A stretch of 64,000 nt of DNA from contig JADYZO010000060.1 in assembly GCA_020853135.1 (NCBI GenBank), positions 59,161 through 123,160 on the forward strand, given 5' to 3'. Source of the DNA: Gammaproteobacteria bacterium. GTDB taxonomy: Bacteria; Pseudomonadota; Gammaproteobacteria; Steroidobacterales; GCA-2729495. Of the stretch, positions 8,358 to 17,185 are shown one piece after another (the stretch's first letter is position 1; each line of letters opens with the position of its first letter). Under the pieces are notes generated by a model that ran no database searches, had not been told where the DNA came from, and saw nothing but the letters and a program-made list of their open reading frames with translations. A program made the translations under genes and the position numbers.

Positions 8358-10124
8358 ATGCCCCCTCGCTCGTCGACCCTGTGGCTGGCCACTGCGTTCA
8401 CCGCCGCCGCGCTGGCGTGCGCGGGCTGCGCGTCGCACCCGCCGCCGCGCCCGCTGCAGGCGGACGTGATCGTCGTGGGGGCCGGCATCGCGGGCCTCGC
8501 CGCGGCGCTGCAGGCCGCCGATGGCGGGGCGCGCGTGGTCGTGGTGGACAGCAACTCGGTGGGGGGCGGGCATGCCATGCTGGCGAGCGGCTTCTCGCTG
8601 GTCGGCACGCCGTTGCAGCAGAAGCTCGGCTACCACGACGATGTGGAACGGGCGGTCCGTGACATCCTCGCCTGGGGCGGCGACGCAGACCCGTACTGGG
8701 TGCGCCGCTACGTCGAGGACTCGCGCCACGAGGTTTACGACTGGCTGGTCGACCGGGGCGTGGAATTCGCGATGATCCTGCCGAACCCGGAGGACTCGGT
8801 ACCCCGCTTCCACCTGCCGCGGGGCGCGGCCGCCCGGGCCGTGCTGCCGATGTTGCGCGGAGCGCTGGGGAGCCCGCAGATCGCCTTCCTCTGGAACCAC
8901 GAGGTGACCGGGGTGCTGCGCGGTGCCGCTGGCATCACCGGGGTCACGGTCCGCGACTCGCGCAGCGGCCACCAGCTGCGGGTGGATGCGCCCGCGGTGG
9001 TCATCGCCACCGGCGGCTTCGAGAGCAATGATGCCCTCGTGCGCGAACACTGGCCCGGGGACCGGGCGGTCCCCGAGCCGCTCTATGTCGGTTCCGGCCA
9101 GTTCGCCACCGGCAGTGGCCTGCAGCTCGCCGTCGGTGCGGGCGCGACGCTCGAGCGCATGGACCGCCAGCTGGTCTACGTGACCGGGATGCCCAATCCG
9201 CGTGATCCCGCACACCGCCGCGGCCTGCTGGTGCTCAACCCCGCAGCGATCATGGTCGACGCCCAGGGACGGCGCTTCGTCAACGAGGCGGCGCCGTCGA
9301 AGGACATCGAGTCGCTGCTCCTCTCGCGCCCGCAAGCCAGCCACTGGCTGGTCTTCGACGAGGGCAGCCGGGCGCAGCTGATGATCCGCGGCGGGCCCTG
9401 GCTGGACCGCAAGGCCATGGAGGCCGACATCATGGCCAACCCGGCGCTCGTGAGCCGTGCGGACGACATCGCTGCGCTGGCCGTGGCCGCCGGGCTGCCG
9501 CCCGATGCCCTGGCCGCCACCCTCGACCGGTACAACGGCTTCGTCAGCGCGGGCCGGGACGCGGATTTCCAGCGCTTTGGCCAGGGCACGGCGGGGCCTC
9601 CACCGCCCGCACTCAAGGTGCCGCCCTTCTATGCCATCAAGCTCTCGCCGATGACGCGCAAGAGCATGGGCGGCATCGCCATCGATCACGATGCGCATGC
9701 CCTCGGCGCCGGCGGCCAGCCCGTGCGGGGGCTGTATGCGGCCGGCGAGGCCACGGGCGTGGCGGGGATCAATGGCAGCCACGGCGGCAGCGGCACGTTC
9801 CTCGGGCCCTCGCTGCTGCTCGGTCGCATCGCGGGCCGCACGGCCGCCGCCGAGGCGGTGCCGCTGCGCCGGCCCGACGTCGGTGGCGCGGTGGACCTGC
9901 CGCTGCGCGCGCCGGCGGACCGCGATCCCGTCCCGCCGGAGGCACTCGGGCCGCGCCTCGCGCAGGAGCAACCGGGGTTCTGGCACTTCACGCAGGTGCA
10001 TCGCCTGGTCATGGAGAGGCAGCAGGCCTGCGCCAGCTGCCATGACGCCACCTGGCCGCCCGGCCCGGCCGTCACGCGCGAGCAGCAGCTGACGCAGCTC
10101 GCCAGCTGCACCCGGTGCCATTGA
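8358..10124 (+). CDS. Exported FAD-dependent reductase/dehydrogenase with C-terminal haem-c motifs
   Basis: 588 residues. A signal peptide (MPPRSSTLWLATAFTAAALA) ends in a Cys-rich ACAGC segment that could be a lipobox. An FAD-binding Rossmann motif follows, VIVVGAGIAGLAAAL at about 38-52, with ATGGF near 215-220 and AGEATGVAGINGSHGG near the C-terminal FAD site; this is the fumarate reductase/KstD fold (FAD_binding_2). Uniquely the tail has two CxxCH motifs, CASCH (Cys558) and CTRCH (Cys584), the second ending on the last residue. Known periplasmic fumarate, urocanate and methacrylate reductases of this family take electrons from c-type haems, usually N-terminal or separate. The product is therefore probably a periplasmic flavocytochrome; substrate unknown. 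GGAG lies 6 bases before the ATG. Confidence 0.85.
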   Translation: MPPRSSTLWLATAFTAAALACAGCASHPPPRPLQADVIVVGAGIAGLAAALQAADGGARVVVVDSNSVGGGHAMLASGFSLVGTPLQQKLGYHDDVERAVRDILAWGGDADPYWVRRYVEDSRHEVYDWLVDRGVEFAMILPNPEDSVPRFHLPRGAAARAVLPMLRGALGSPQIAFLWNHEVTGVLRGAAGITGVTVRDSRSGHQLRVDAPAVVIATGGFESNDALVREHWPGDRAVPEPLYVGSGQFATGSGLQLAVGAGATLERMDRQLVYVTGMPNPRDPAHRRGLLVLNPAAIMVDAQGRRFVNEAAPSKDIESLLLSRPQASHWLVFDEGSRAQLMIRGGPWLDRKAMEADIMANPALVSRADDIAALAVAAGLPPDALAATLDRYNGFVSAGRDADFQRFGQGTAGPPPPALKVPPFYAIKLSPMTRKSMGGIAIDHDAHALGAGGQPVRGLYAAGEATGVAGINGSHGGSGTFLGPSLLLGRIAGRTAAAEAVPLRRPDVGGAVDLPLRAPADRDPVPPEALGPRLAQEQPGFWHFTQVHRLVMERQQACASCHDATWPPGPAVTREQQLTQLASCTRCH

Positions 10125-10346
10125 GGCGGGCACGGCGCGGGCAGCGGCAGCACGTCCGTCAGGGACCGCGGGAAGGTCAGCCCATCCGCGCGAATGCGGA
10201 TTCCCGCCAGCATCTCTGCCACGGTGTCCTGGACCCAAATGCCCCGCCTTCCAGGTGTTCAGGCCGGACCATAGACCAGTGCGTGGCCAGTCAAGGAACT
10301 AAAAGCCCCGGCACCCCGGCCCGACGCCTGGTGCCCGAGCCGGAAA

Positions 10347-11900
10347 CTACTTGATACGGCCCGTCCCGGTAGCGGCCTTGTTGTTCGCGGCGGATGGGTT
10401 GGCGCCGGTCCTGGCATGGCTTTTCGCCTCGGCGGCTACGATCGCGCAAGCAGCTTCATTCTCGACATTCGCGCAGGTGAGGCGATATAGATCGCTCAGG
10501 ATCGCGGTGTCCGGTGGTCCGAACGTCCCGCTCTTGACCTCCTCGGCGATGAAATCGCAGCGGGACATGAAGCCCTTGACCTCACCGGGCAAGGCACAGC
10601 TCAGCGTCAAGTAGGCTAACCGCCGCGCCTGTGCCTGCTGTTCGCCGATCTTGGCGTCACGGGAGGACCCTGCGTAGCGGCAGGCCAACGGAACGCGTCG
10701 GGCATGGCACTCGACCATGCCAAGGTTGTGCTGGATCGTGTTCAGATAGTCGTCCCGATACGCGCTGGCTGCTTGCTCCGAGGCCAGCAGCACGGGCATA
10801 CAGTTGGTTGCCACGCTCGTCGAGCAGCTCGCGGGATCGAAAGCGGCCTTTATCGCTTCGAGGCCGCGGAGTTGCTCCGGTCGCGAGCCGCGTCGAATGA
10901 CGCCGGCCTCGTACTGCGTTGCGGCTGTCTGAGCTTCTTCGACGAGCGCCGCCTCCTGCTGACGGGACAGCCGGGCGAGCAGGGGAAAGTCGATGCCTGC
11001 CGCCCGCCAGCGGGCGTCGACTGCCGCAAGCAGGCGCTTGGTCGTCGCCGCTTCGGCCGACATTCTCTGTCGCCTCAGGGCATCGTCAGCCCTGGCTGCC
11101 GCGGCGATCTGCGCCTGGGCCTGCTGTCGCGCCGTCTCCAGCTGAACGACATGGGCGTTGTGGCGCTCCGTCAAATTGATCGGTGCCGGCGCCTTCAGTG
11201 CGGATTGCTTGCCGAGCGCAACCGCGTCCCGCCACCTTGCTACCCCTTTCTCGAATGAAACCTTGTCGGATACGAACGAATCGAGTCGGCGCAGTGCTAT
11301 CTGACTGAACACCTGGTCGGCCTCATCCTGATAGCCGAGATGGCCCGCAATGCTGAGGTAGAGCTCCGCATCCAGCATCCAGTTACTGGGTTGTTCGGCC
11401 TCCGTCAGCTCGATACGGGCCACTGCCATTCGGAGAAACAGCGGCCCCCAGAAGGTTGGATCCCGCTTCCACGCCTCTTCCATTTCGTTACCGCTTACAT
11501 TCGAACCCATTATCCACTGGGAAGGCTTGGACAGATCCGTGGCGAAGCGGCTGATGTATGGTTTGTACTCCCCGACCCTGACCTGATCGAACACCGGTTG
11601 GAACTGTTCGGCGAATGGTCTGGCAGCAGCGATCTTCTCCGCGTTTTCCCGCTTCTCCCTTTCTCTGGCCCGCGCGAGTGACTCCTGGTTGGCCTTCGAT
11701 ATCCCCCCTCGTTCGGGCGCCACCTGCGAAGGCGGATCCTGTCGGGAAGGGGCCGAGCCGCGCATGATCCATTGATTCGACATCGGATCCCAGACGCAGT
11801 TGATCGTGTCGCGGTTGTCGCACTTCTGCTGAGCTACCGCGTCGGTCACGCCGAGTACTGATGCGCAGCAAAGGACAGCCATGATCGTGAAACGCCCCAT
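10347..11900 (-). CDS. Unrecognised periplasmic coiled-coil protein
   Basis: 517 residues from the ATG that starts MGRFTIMAVLCCASVLGV, a signal peptide with likely cleavage after AVA. The mature protein starts QQKCDNRDTINCVWD. Residues about 70-100 are highly charged (LARAREREKRENAEK), and about 250-300 is Ala/Gln/Arg-rich, likely coiled coil (QQAQAQIAAAARADDALRRQ). The C-terminal third contains at least seven cysteines (SCSTSVATNC, VECHARRVPLACRY, TLSCAL, RCDF, LTCANVENEAACAI), suggesting disulfides. I do not recognise a family. The longer frame to 12107 would remove the signal peptide. Codon use is less GC-biased at third positions than in the neighbours, which could mean recent acquisition. 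Confidence 0.75.
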   Translation of the reverse strand: MGRFTIMAVLCCASVLGVTDAVAQQKCDNRDTINCVWDPMSNQWIMRGSAPSRQDPPSQVAPERGGISKANQESLARAREREKRENAEKIAAARPFAEQFQPVFDQVRVGEYKPYISRFATDLSKPSQWIMGSNVSGNEMEEAWKRDPTFWGPLFLRMAVARIELTEAEQPSNWMLDAELYLSIAGHLGYQDEADQVFSQIALRRLDSFVSDKVSFEKGVARWRDAVALGKQSALKAPAPINLTERHNAHVVQLETARQQAQAQIAAAARADDALRRQRMSAEAATTKRLLAAVDARWRAAGIDFPLLARLSRQQEAALVEEAQTAATQYEAGVIRRGSRPEQLRGLEAIKAAFDPASCSTSVATNCMPVLLASEQAASAYRDDYLNTIQHNLGMVECHARRVPLACRYAGSSRDAKIGEQQAQARRLAYLTLSCALPGEVKGFMSRCDFIAEEVKSGTFGPPDTAILSDLYRLTCANVENEAACAIVAAEAKSHARTGANPSAANNKAATGTGRIK

Positions 11901-12104
11901 CTTGCCCCCAACCGGATGATTCGAAGCAGAACTCGCTGTCGGCCGATCCTGCCCAATGGCAGCGCCGGTCCGCGCGCGATTCAAGCGCATGCGGAATCGC
12001 CGGTCAATCCTGCGTCCTGCAAGGATGGCCGTTGCGGGCCTGTCGTCGTTCAGGCAGCAGGGCCATGCGCCGGTGGGCCGGCGATGCGCTGCAACCGTAG
12101 CCGA

Positions 12105-12134
12105 CAAAAAAAGAGCCCCGCAGTGCGGGGCTCT
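12105..12134 (-). terminator. Rho-independent terminator after the 34-residue protein gene
   Basis: A stem AGAGCCCCGCA / TGCGGGGCTCT (12112-12134) is followed, reading the minus strand, by a T run (the A run 12106-12112 on the plus strand). It lies about 100 bases past the stop of the small membrane protein gene. Confidence 0.85.
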
Positions 12135-12235
12135 GTCATCGCCCGGTCCAGGCGCCGCCCCGGGTCATCAGGGGGGGGAGGGGATGCGACCCGGGGAGGG
12201 GGTCGGCGCCTGTCCGGTTTTCTCTCGATGATCGC

Positions 12236-12340
12236 TTAGAGCAGGACGGCCATCGTCAGAACCGCGAACATCACCGCGACCAGCGCGATCGTCAGGCCTT
12301 CCAGTCGCTCGAAGATGCTCAAGCTGCAGTTGCAGTTCAT
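12236..12340 (-). CDS. 34-residue single-helix membrane microprotein
   Basis: A short gene with an exceptionally good ribosome site: GAGGAGGAC ends 5 bases before ATG. The product starts MNCNCSLSIFERLEGL and continues with one hydrophobic helix of about 18-20 residues reaching the C-terminus (TIALVAVMFAVLTMAVLL). The two cysteines near the N-terminus (C3, C5) flank an Asn. A strong terminator follows about 100 bases downstream, so it seems to be a separate transcript. The 86-residue frame starting at 12496 is rejected because it lacks a ribosome site and its first 52 residues look non-coding. No homologue is known to me; function unknown. Confidence 0.7.
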   Translation of the reverse strand: MNCNCSLSIFERLEGLTIALVAVMFAVLTMAVLL

Positions 12341-12601
12341 GGTCCGTCCTCCTCGAAATCCGCGTCGTTTCCTGACGCCACGGTGCCAATCTAGCGGCTG
12401 GGCGTCGGCAGGTCCTTTCAGTGCGGTAACACTTTGTACCAAGTTGTAACAGTGCTGGTTTTGGCGCGTATTCCGGGCATTTCCGCGCCGGGGCAACCGC
12501 CACGGACACTGGTTTCGAGTCGATACCGATCAGAAAGTTCCCGCCATCTCCGGTGCCTGCCGTGATTGCCGGGGACTGCCCGCTGACGGGCTGCGGGGCA
12601 G

Positions 12602-13321
12602 TCAGGCTTCGGCGCTGAGGAATGCGCCGCGGGACCGCGGGAAGATCACGCTGAGGAACCCGGCGCCCACCAGCCAGCTGCCCTCCGTGCCGGAGGGATC
12701 AACGTGGACACTGGCAACCCGGGCGACGGCCAGGCACCACTTGCTGTCGATCTTGATGATGGCCTGCGGCACCAGCTGCTCCCGTGCCACGAAGCTGATG
12801 CCGTTGGGCGACAGGTCGCGCGAGTACGCGATGAGAGCCGTCCCCGGCCAGGAGGTGAACAGGCGCAGGGTGTGGTTGCGCAGCACGCGGTGGACCCTGC
12901 GCCGGTCCCCGGTGGCCAGCCGCCAGGCGGTGGCCGGGTACAGCGGGCTGCCGCAGGCGCGGCAGCGGGCATCCCGCTGCCGGCTGGGCCGCGACGGGTG
13001 GGGCGCATGGCAGAAGAGGCAGTGCGCCGCATCGTTTCGTGGACGTGTACGCAGCACCCCGGTTGCCAGGGGCTGCCCGCCAGCCATCCCGCGCGTATCG
13101 ATCACCCGTGCCTGGAACTCGCGGTCGTACCCCGCCCGTTTGTCCGGGTCGGTGAGGACGGCATAGGCCTCGTTGAGCAGGACCGCGTGCCGATGGCTGC
13201 CACCGAGGTCCGGGTGCGCCTTGAGGCGCTGCATCAGCGTGCGGTAGCTGGCCCGGATGATCTCCACCGGTGCGCCGGGCTGAACCTGCAGGAGGCGATA
13301 GTAATTCCGGCGGTTCTGCAT
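12602..13321 (-). CDS. J-domain / zinc-ribbon / PilZ protein
   Basis: 239 residues. Residues 1-70 are a J domain: NYYRLLQVQPGAPVEIIRAS, the HPD tripeptide in AHPDLGG, and NEAYAVLTDPDKRAGYD. About residues 99-122 form a rubredoxin-like zinc ribbon (CLFCH ... CRACGSPLY). The C-terminal half looks like a PilZ domain (RRVHRVLRNHTLRL; then SRDLSPNGISF, the D/N-x-S-x-x-G signature). J domains recruit Hsp70, and PilZ domains often bind cyclic di-GMP, so the protein could tie chaperone work to second-messenger level. The usual RxxxR site is imperfect, so binding is uncertain. The ATG chosen is the one giving a J domain directly at the N-terminus. Confidence 0.82.
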   Translation of the reverse strand: MQNRRNYYRLLQVQPGAPVEIIRASYRTLMQRLKAHPDLGGSHRHAVLLNEAYAVLTDPDKRAGYDREFQARVIDTRGMAGGQPLATGVLRTRPRNDAAHCLFCHAPHPSRPSRQRDARCRACGSPLYPATAWRLATGDRRRVHRVLRNHTLRLFTSWPGTALIAYSRDLSPNGISFVAREQLVPQAIIKIDSKWCLAVARVASVHVDPSGTEGSWLVGAGFLSVIFPRSRGAFLSAEA

Positions 13322-13421
13322 GCCGGCCAGCCTACGCCGGGTCGCCCGGCGATTTCTGTGGCCGCATTCGCGCTTCTGCCACATCCCGGGCGGGCGCTGC
13401 CGCCCGTGCTCCGGCCGCGGC

Positions 13422-14807
13422 TCAGGCCGGCCGTGCCGCAGCCCGGGCGTGGAAGTCCGCCAGCATCTCCTTGTAGACCATGCGGAACCAGGTGGCACCG
13501 ATGCCGCCGGCGACGAAGTTGGCCGTGGCCGCGGCGATGAAGATGCCGATCAGCCCGAACAGGTGCGAGAGCAGCCAGGCCAGCGGGGCATAAACGGCGA
13601 TGGTGCGCGACAGTGACACGAACATGGCGATCATCGGCTTGCCGAGCGCGTTGAGCGCCCCGTTGACCGTCATCGAGATGCCGAAGGCCATGTAGCTGAT
13701 CGGGACGATGTGCATCTGGAGCAGGGCGGCTTCCCGCGCTTCCGCCTCCAGCCCGAACAGCCGCGTCAGCAGCCCGCCGGCCGCGAACATCACCACGGCC
13801 ACGCAGGCGCCATAGCCCAGCGAGAACCGGTAGGCGAAGCTCACGCCCTCGCGGACGCGGTCGAGCCGCCCGGCGCCGAAATTCTGGCCGGTGAACGGCG
13901 TCAGGGCGGCGGACAGGGCCATCAGCACCATCAGCGTCAGGCCCTCCAGGCGCGCCGCCATGCCGAAACCGGCCACGGCGCCGTGGCCGTAGCCGGCCAC
14001 CTGGCTGGTGATGAATGCCGTGGTGAGCGGTGCCACCAGCCCGCTCGCCAGCGATGGCAGGCCCACGTGCAGGATCCGCCGCCAGGAATCGCCGATCAGC
14101 CGTGCCTTGAAGTTGCGCAGGCTCACCAGCTGCTCGCCGTACATGACGAAGTAGACCGAGGCGCACATGGTGATGGCGTTGGCGATCACCGCGCCGAGGG
14201 CGGCGCCCTCGATCTCCATCCGCGGGAAGCCGAGCAGCCCGAAGATCAGCACCGGGTCGATGAGGATGTTGAGCACCGCCGAGGTGGTCATGATCATGGC
14301 CGGCCGCTTCGCATCCCCCAGCGCGCGGAGCACGGAGTTGGCGATCATGGGTGCCACCATGAAGACACCGCCCCAGTAGTAGATCCGCATGTAGCGGTGG
14401 ATCATCGGCAGCATGTGGTCGTCGGCGCCCAGCAGGCGGAACAGCGGGTCGATGGTCAGCAGGCCGGTGATCAGCACGGCGAGCGCGCAGGCCACGGCCA
14501 GCAGCATGGCGTGGCCGGTGATGCGCCGGACGTCATCGCGGTTTCCGCCACCGAAGAGCCGCGACACGACCGAGGAGGTGCCGGTGCCGAGCGACATGGC
14601 GATGACGCCGACGACGAAGCTCACCGGGAAGGTGAAGCTGATTGCCGCCAGCTGCTCGGTGCTGACCCGCGCGATGAAGAACGCGCCGACGACGTTGTTC
14701 AGCACCACGGCGATCATGCCGAGCGCCATGGGGATCATCAGCGAAAAGATGTTCCTGCTGATCGGCCCTTCGGTGAGCAGTGCGCGCTTCCTGGTTGCGG
14801 CTTTCAT
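13422..14807 (-). CDS. MATE family efflux transporter
   Basis: 461 residues with twelve predicted membrane segments in two halves, the MatE fold. Typical parts are LTEGPISRNIFSLMIPMALG at the start, FIARVSTEQLAAISFTFP in helix 2, and SALTPFTGQNFGAGRLDRVR in the middle loop. Such proteins extrude cationic drugs or metabolites using an ion gradient. Its ATG overlaps the stop of the aldehyde dehydrogenase gene (ATGA, 14804-14807), so the two are one operon and translation is coupled. The substrate cannot be told; the pairing may hint at export of a product or toxic aldehyde-related compound, which is inference. Confidence 0.92.
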   Translation of the reverse strand: MKAATRKRALLTEGPISRNIFSLMIPMALGMIAVVLNNVVGAFFIARVSTEQLAAISFTFPVSFVVGVIAMSLGTGTSSVVSRLFGGGNRDDVRRITGHAMLLAVACALAVLITGLLTIDPLFRLLGADDHMLPMIHRYMRIYYWGGVFMVAPMIANSVLRALGDAKRPAMIMTTSAVLNILIDPVLIFGLLGFPRMEIEGAALGAVIANAITMCASVYFVMYGEQLVSLRNFKARLIGDSWRRILHVGLPSLASGLVAPLTTAFITSQVAGYGHGAVAGFGMAARLEGLTLMVLMALSAALTPFTGQNFGAGRLDRVREGVSFAYRFSLGYGACVAVVMFAAGGLLTRLFGLEAEAREAALLQMHIVPISYMAFGISMTVNGALNALGKPMIAMFVSLSRTIAVYAPLAWLLSHLFGLIGIFIAAATANFVAGGIGATWFRMVYKEMLADFHARAAARPA

Positions 14808-16273
14808 CGGTCTCCCGGAGCGTCCACGCCGGCGATCGAGAGGTACTTGATTTCCAGGTAGTCCCCGATGCCGTATTTCGAGCCCTCACGGCCGATGCCG
14901 GATTCCTTCATGCCGCCGAAGGGTGCCACCGCGGTGGAGAGCAGTCCGGTGTTGAGCCCGACCATGCCGTACTCGAGCGCCTCGGCGACACGGAAGCTGC
15001 GGCCGAGGTCCCGCGTGTAGAGATAGGCCGCGAGCCCGGCGTCGGTGTCGTTCGCGATGCGGATGGCCTCGGCCTCGGTCCCGAAGCGCAGGAGCGGGGC
15101 GACCGGGCCAAAGGTCTCCTCGCGCGCGACCTTCATGGCCGGTGTCACGTCCGCGAGGATGGTGGGTTCGAAGAAGGTGCCGCCCAGCGCATGGCGGCGC
15201 CCGCCGGCGACGATGCGTGCACCCCCGGCGAGGGCATCGGCGATGTGCTCCTCCACCTTGGCCACGGCGCGCATGCCGATCAGGGGCCCCTGGTCCACCC
15301 CGTCGGCCAGGCCGTCGCCGACGCGCAGCGTGGCCACCGCCGCGGCGAGGCGGCGGGTGAACTCCGCGTAGATCCCGGACTGCACCAGCAACCGGTTGGC
15401 GCAGACGCAGGTCTGGCCGGCGTTGCGGTACTTGCTGGCCATGGCACCCGCCACCGCGGCATCGAGGTCGGCATCGTCCAAGACGATGAAGGGCGCGTTG
15501 CCCCCGAGTTCCATGGACACCTTCTTTACCGTGGCGGCGCATTGGGCGAGCAGCAGCTTGCCGACCGCGGTGGAGCCAGTGAAGCTCAGCTTGCGCACCA
15601 GGGGGTTGGTGGTGAGTTCGGCACCAATCTCCGCAGCAGGTCCGGTGACGACATTGAGCACGCCGGGTGGCAGGCCGGCCCGGCTCGCGAGCTCGGCCAG
15701 CGCCAGCGCCGAGAGGGGCGTCTCGATCGCCGGCTTCACGACCACGGTGCAGCCGGCCGCCAGTGCGGGGGCGATCTTCCGGGCGATCATGGCCGATGGA
15801 AAATTCCACGGCGTGATGGCGGCGACCACCCCCACCGGCTGCCTGATCACCAGGATGCGCCGGTCAGGCTGCTGGCCGGGGATCACATCGCCATAGATGC
15901 GTCGTGCCTCCTCGGCGAACCACTCGACGAAGGAAGCCGCATAGCCGATCTCGCCACGCGACTCGCGCAGCGGCTTGCCCTGCTCGGTGGTCATGATGAC
16001 GGCCAGGTCATCCTGGTGCGCCAGCATCAGCGCATGCAGCCGCTTGAGGATCGCGGCGCGCTCCCCCGCGGTGCGGGCCCGCCAGGCGGGCAGTGCGGCG
16101 TGGGCGGCGCCGATGGCGCACCGGGTGTCGGCACCACCCATGGCCGGGACGCTGCCGACAGCCTCGCCGGTGGCCGGGTTGCGCACCTCGAGCGTGGCGC
16201 CGGATGCAGCGCCTGCCCAGCGCCCGTCGACGTAACAGTGCTGGCGCAGGAGCTGGGGGTCTGAGAGGCGCAT
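14804..16273 (-). CDS. gabD: NAD(P)-dependent aldehyde dehydrogenase, succinate-semialdehyde type
   Basis: 489 residues, full family length. Catalytic residues are visible: Glu255 in SMELGGNAP and Cys289 in NAGQTCVCANR. The Asn of the oxyanion hole lies in ITPWNFPSAM (about 157), and KPAIETPLSAL holds the cofactor Lys. The YRNAGQTCVCANR segment and GGMKESGIGREGSKYG near the end match the GabD subgroup, which oxidises succinate semialdehyde to succinate in GABA catabolism. First in the operon with the MATE gene. Divergent from the FAH-type gene with only 54 bases between the starts. Exact substrate within ALDH is inferred from subgroup motifs. Confidence 0.88.
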   Translation of the reverse strand: MRLSDPQLLRQHCYVDGRWAGAASGATLEVRNPATGEAVGSVPAMGGADTRCAIGAAHAALPAWRARTAGERAAILKRLHALMLAHQDDLAVIMTTEQGKPLRESRGEIGYAASFVEWFAEEARRIYGDVIPGQQPDRRILVIRQPVGVVAAITPWNFPSAMIARKIAPALAAGCTVVVKPAIETPLSALALAELASRAGLPPGVLNVVTGPAAEIGAELTTNPLVRKLSFTGSTAVGKLLLAQCAATVKKVSMELGGNAPFIVLDDADLDAAVAGAMASKYRNAGQTCVCANRLLVQSGIYAEFTRRLAAAVATLRVGDGLADGVDQGPLIGMRAVAKVEEHIADALAGGARIVAGGRRHALGGTFFEPTILADVTPAMKVAREETFGPVAPLLRFGTEAEAIRIANDTDAGLAAYLYTRDLGRSFRVAEALEYGMVGLNTGLLSTAVAPFGGMKESGIGREGSKYGIGDYLEIKYLSIAGVDAPGDR

Positions 16274-16327
16274 CGGGCTGCCATAATATCGGAAACCGCT
16301 CCGGCGGCCCGAGGGGAGTCCCGCATC

Positions 16328-17179
16328 GTGAAATTCGCCAGCTTTCGTATCCACGGCGTGGCCGGCTATGGCCTCGTCACCGAGGAGGGCCTGCGGCCCG
16401 TTCCGGCGACGTTTGCCGCCCGCCATCCCGACCTGAAGTCCGTGCTGGCCGCGGGCGCGCTCGATGCGGCCGCCAGCGCCGCGCGGGCCAATCCGCGGCT
16501 GCCCGATCCCGCCGAGGTGGTGCTGGAAGCGGTGATACCCAACCCGGGGAAGATCCTCTGCGTCGGCGTGAACTACCTCGGGCACATCCGCGAGATGGGG
16601 CGCGAGCCGCCCGCGCATCCCGTCCTGTTCGTGCGCTTCCCGGACACGCTGGTCGGGCATGAACGGCCCATCATCCGCCCCCGCGTGTCCAGCCAGTACG
16701 ATTTCGAGGGCGAGCTCGCCTTCATCATCGGCCGGCGGGCGCGTTACATCGCCAGGGAGCAGGCACTGGATTACGTGGCCGGCTACGCCTGCCTGATGGA
16801 CGGCTCGCTGCGTGACTTCCAGCGCCAGACCTCGCAGTTCACCGCGGGCAAGAACTTCCCGGCGAGTGGCTCGTTCGGCCCGCACCTGGTCACGACCGAT
16901 GAGGTGCCCGACCCGACCGCGCTCCGGCTGGAGACAAGGCTGAATGGCACGGTGATGCAGCGCGCACCCACCGGCGACATGCGCTTTGGCGTCGCCGACC
17001 TGCTCGCCCATGCCTCGACGATCACGCAGCTCGAGCCCGGTGATGTCATCACGACAGGCACCCCGGGCGGCGTGGGCTTCGCGCGCCAGCCACCGGTGTG
17101 GCTGCAGGCGGGCGATGTCCTGGAGGTCGAGATCAGCGGGCTCGGCGTGTTGCGCAACCGCGTGGCCGACGAAGCCTGA
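16328..17179 (+). CDS. Fumarylacetoacetate hydrolase family protein
   Basis: 283 residues from a GTG start. The FAH fold is evident: ILCVGVNYLGHIREMG, then the metal site built from YDFEGELAFIIGR (two Glu) and YACLMDGSLRDFQ (Asp), with GDVITTGTPGGVGF near the C-terminus. Family members hydrolyse or decarboxylate beta-diketo or hydroxymuconate-type acids in aromatic-compound breakdown. The gene is divergent from the aldehyde dehydrogenase and convergent with the MAPEG gene, 6 bases apart. Which acid is its substrate cannot be told. Confidence 0.9.
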   Translation: MKFASFRIHGVAGYGLVTEEGLRPVPATFAARHPDLKSVLAAGALDAAASAARANPRLPDPAEVVLEAVIPNPGKILCVGVNYLGHIREMGREPPAHPVLFVRFPDTLVGHERPIIRPRVSSQYDFEGELAFIIGRRARYIAREQALDYVAGYACLMDGSLRDFQRQTSQFTAGKNFPASGSFGPHLVTTDEVPDPTALRLETRLNGTVMQRAPTGDMRFGVADLLAHASTITQLEPGDVITTGTPGGVGFARQPPVWLQAGDVLEVEISGLGVLRNRVADEA

Positions 17180-17185
17180 GCACGG

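Noticed and set aside
8277..10238. A 653-codon open frame on the minus strand
   Set aside because: Antisense to the flavoprotein, Arg/Ala/His-rich, no family; the flavoprotein frame is certain.
12426..12450. Imperfect palindrome GTAACACTTTG...CAAGTTGTAAC upstream of the microprotein
   Set aside because: Only 8 of 11 arm bases pair and no known operator matches; too weak to call.
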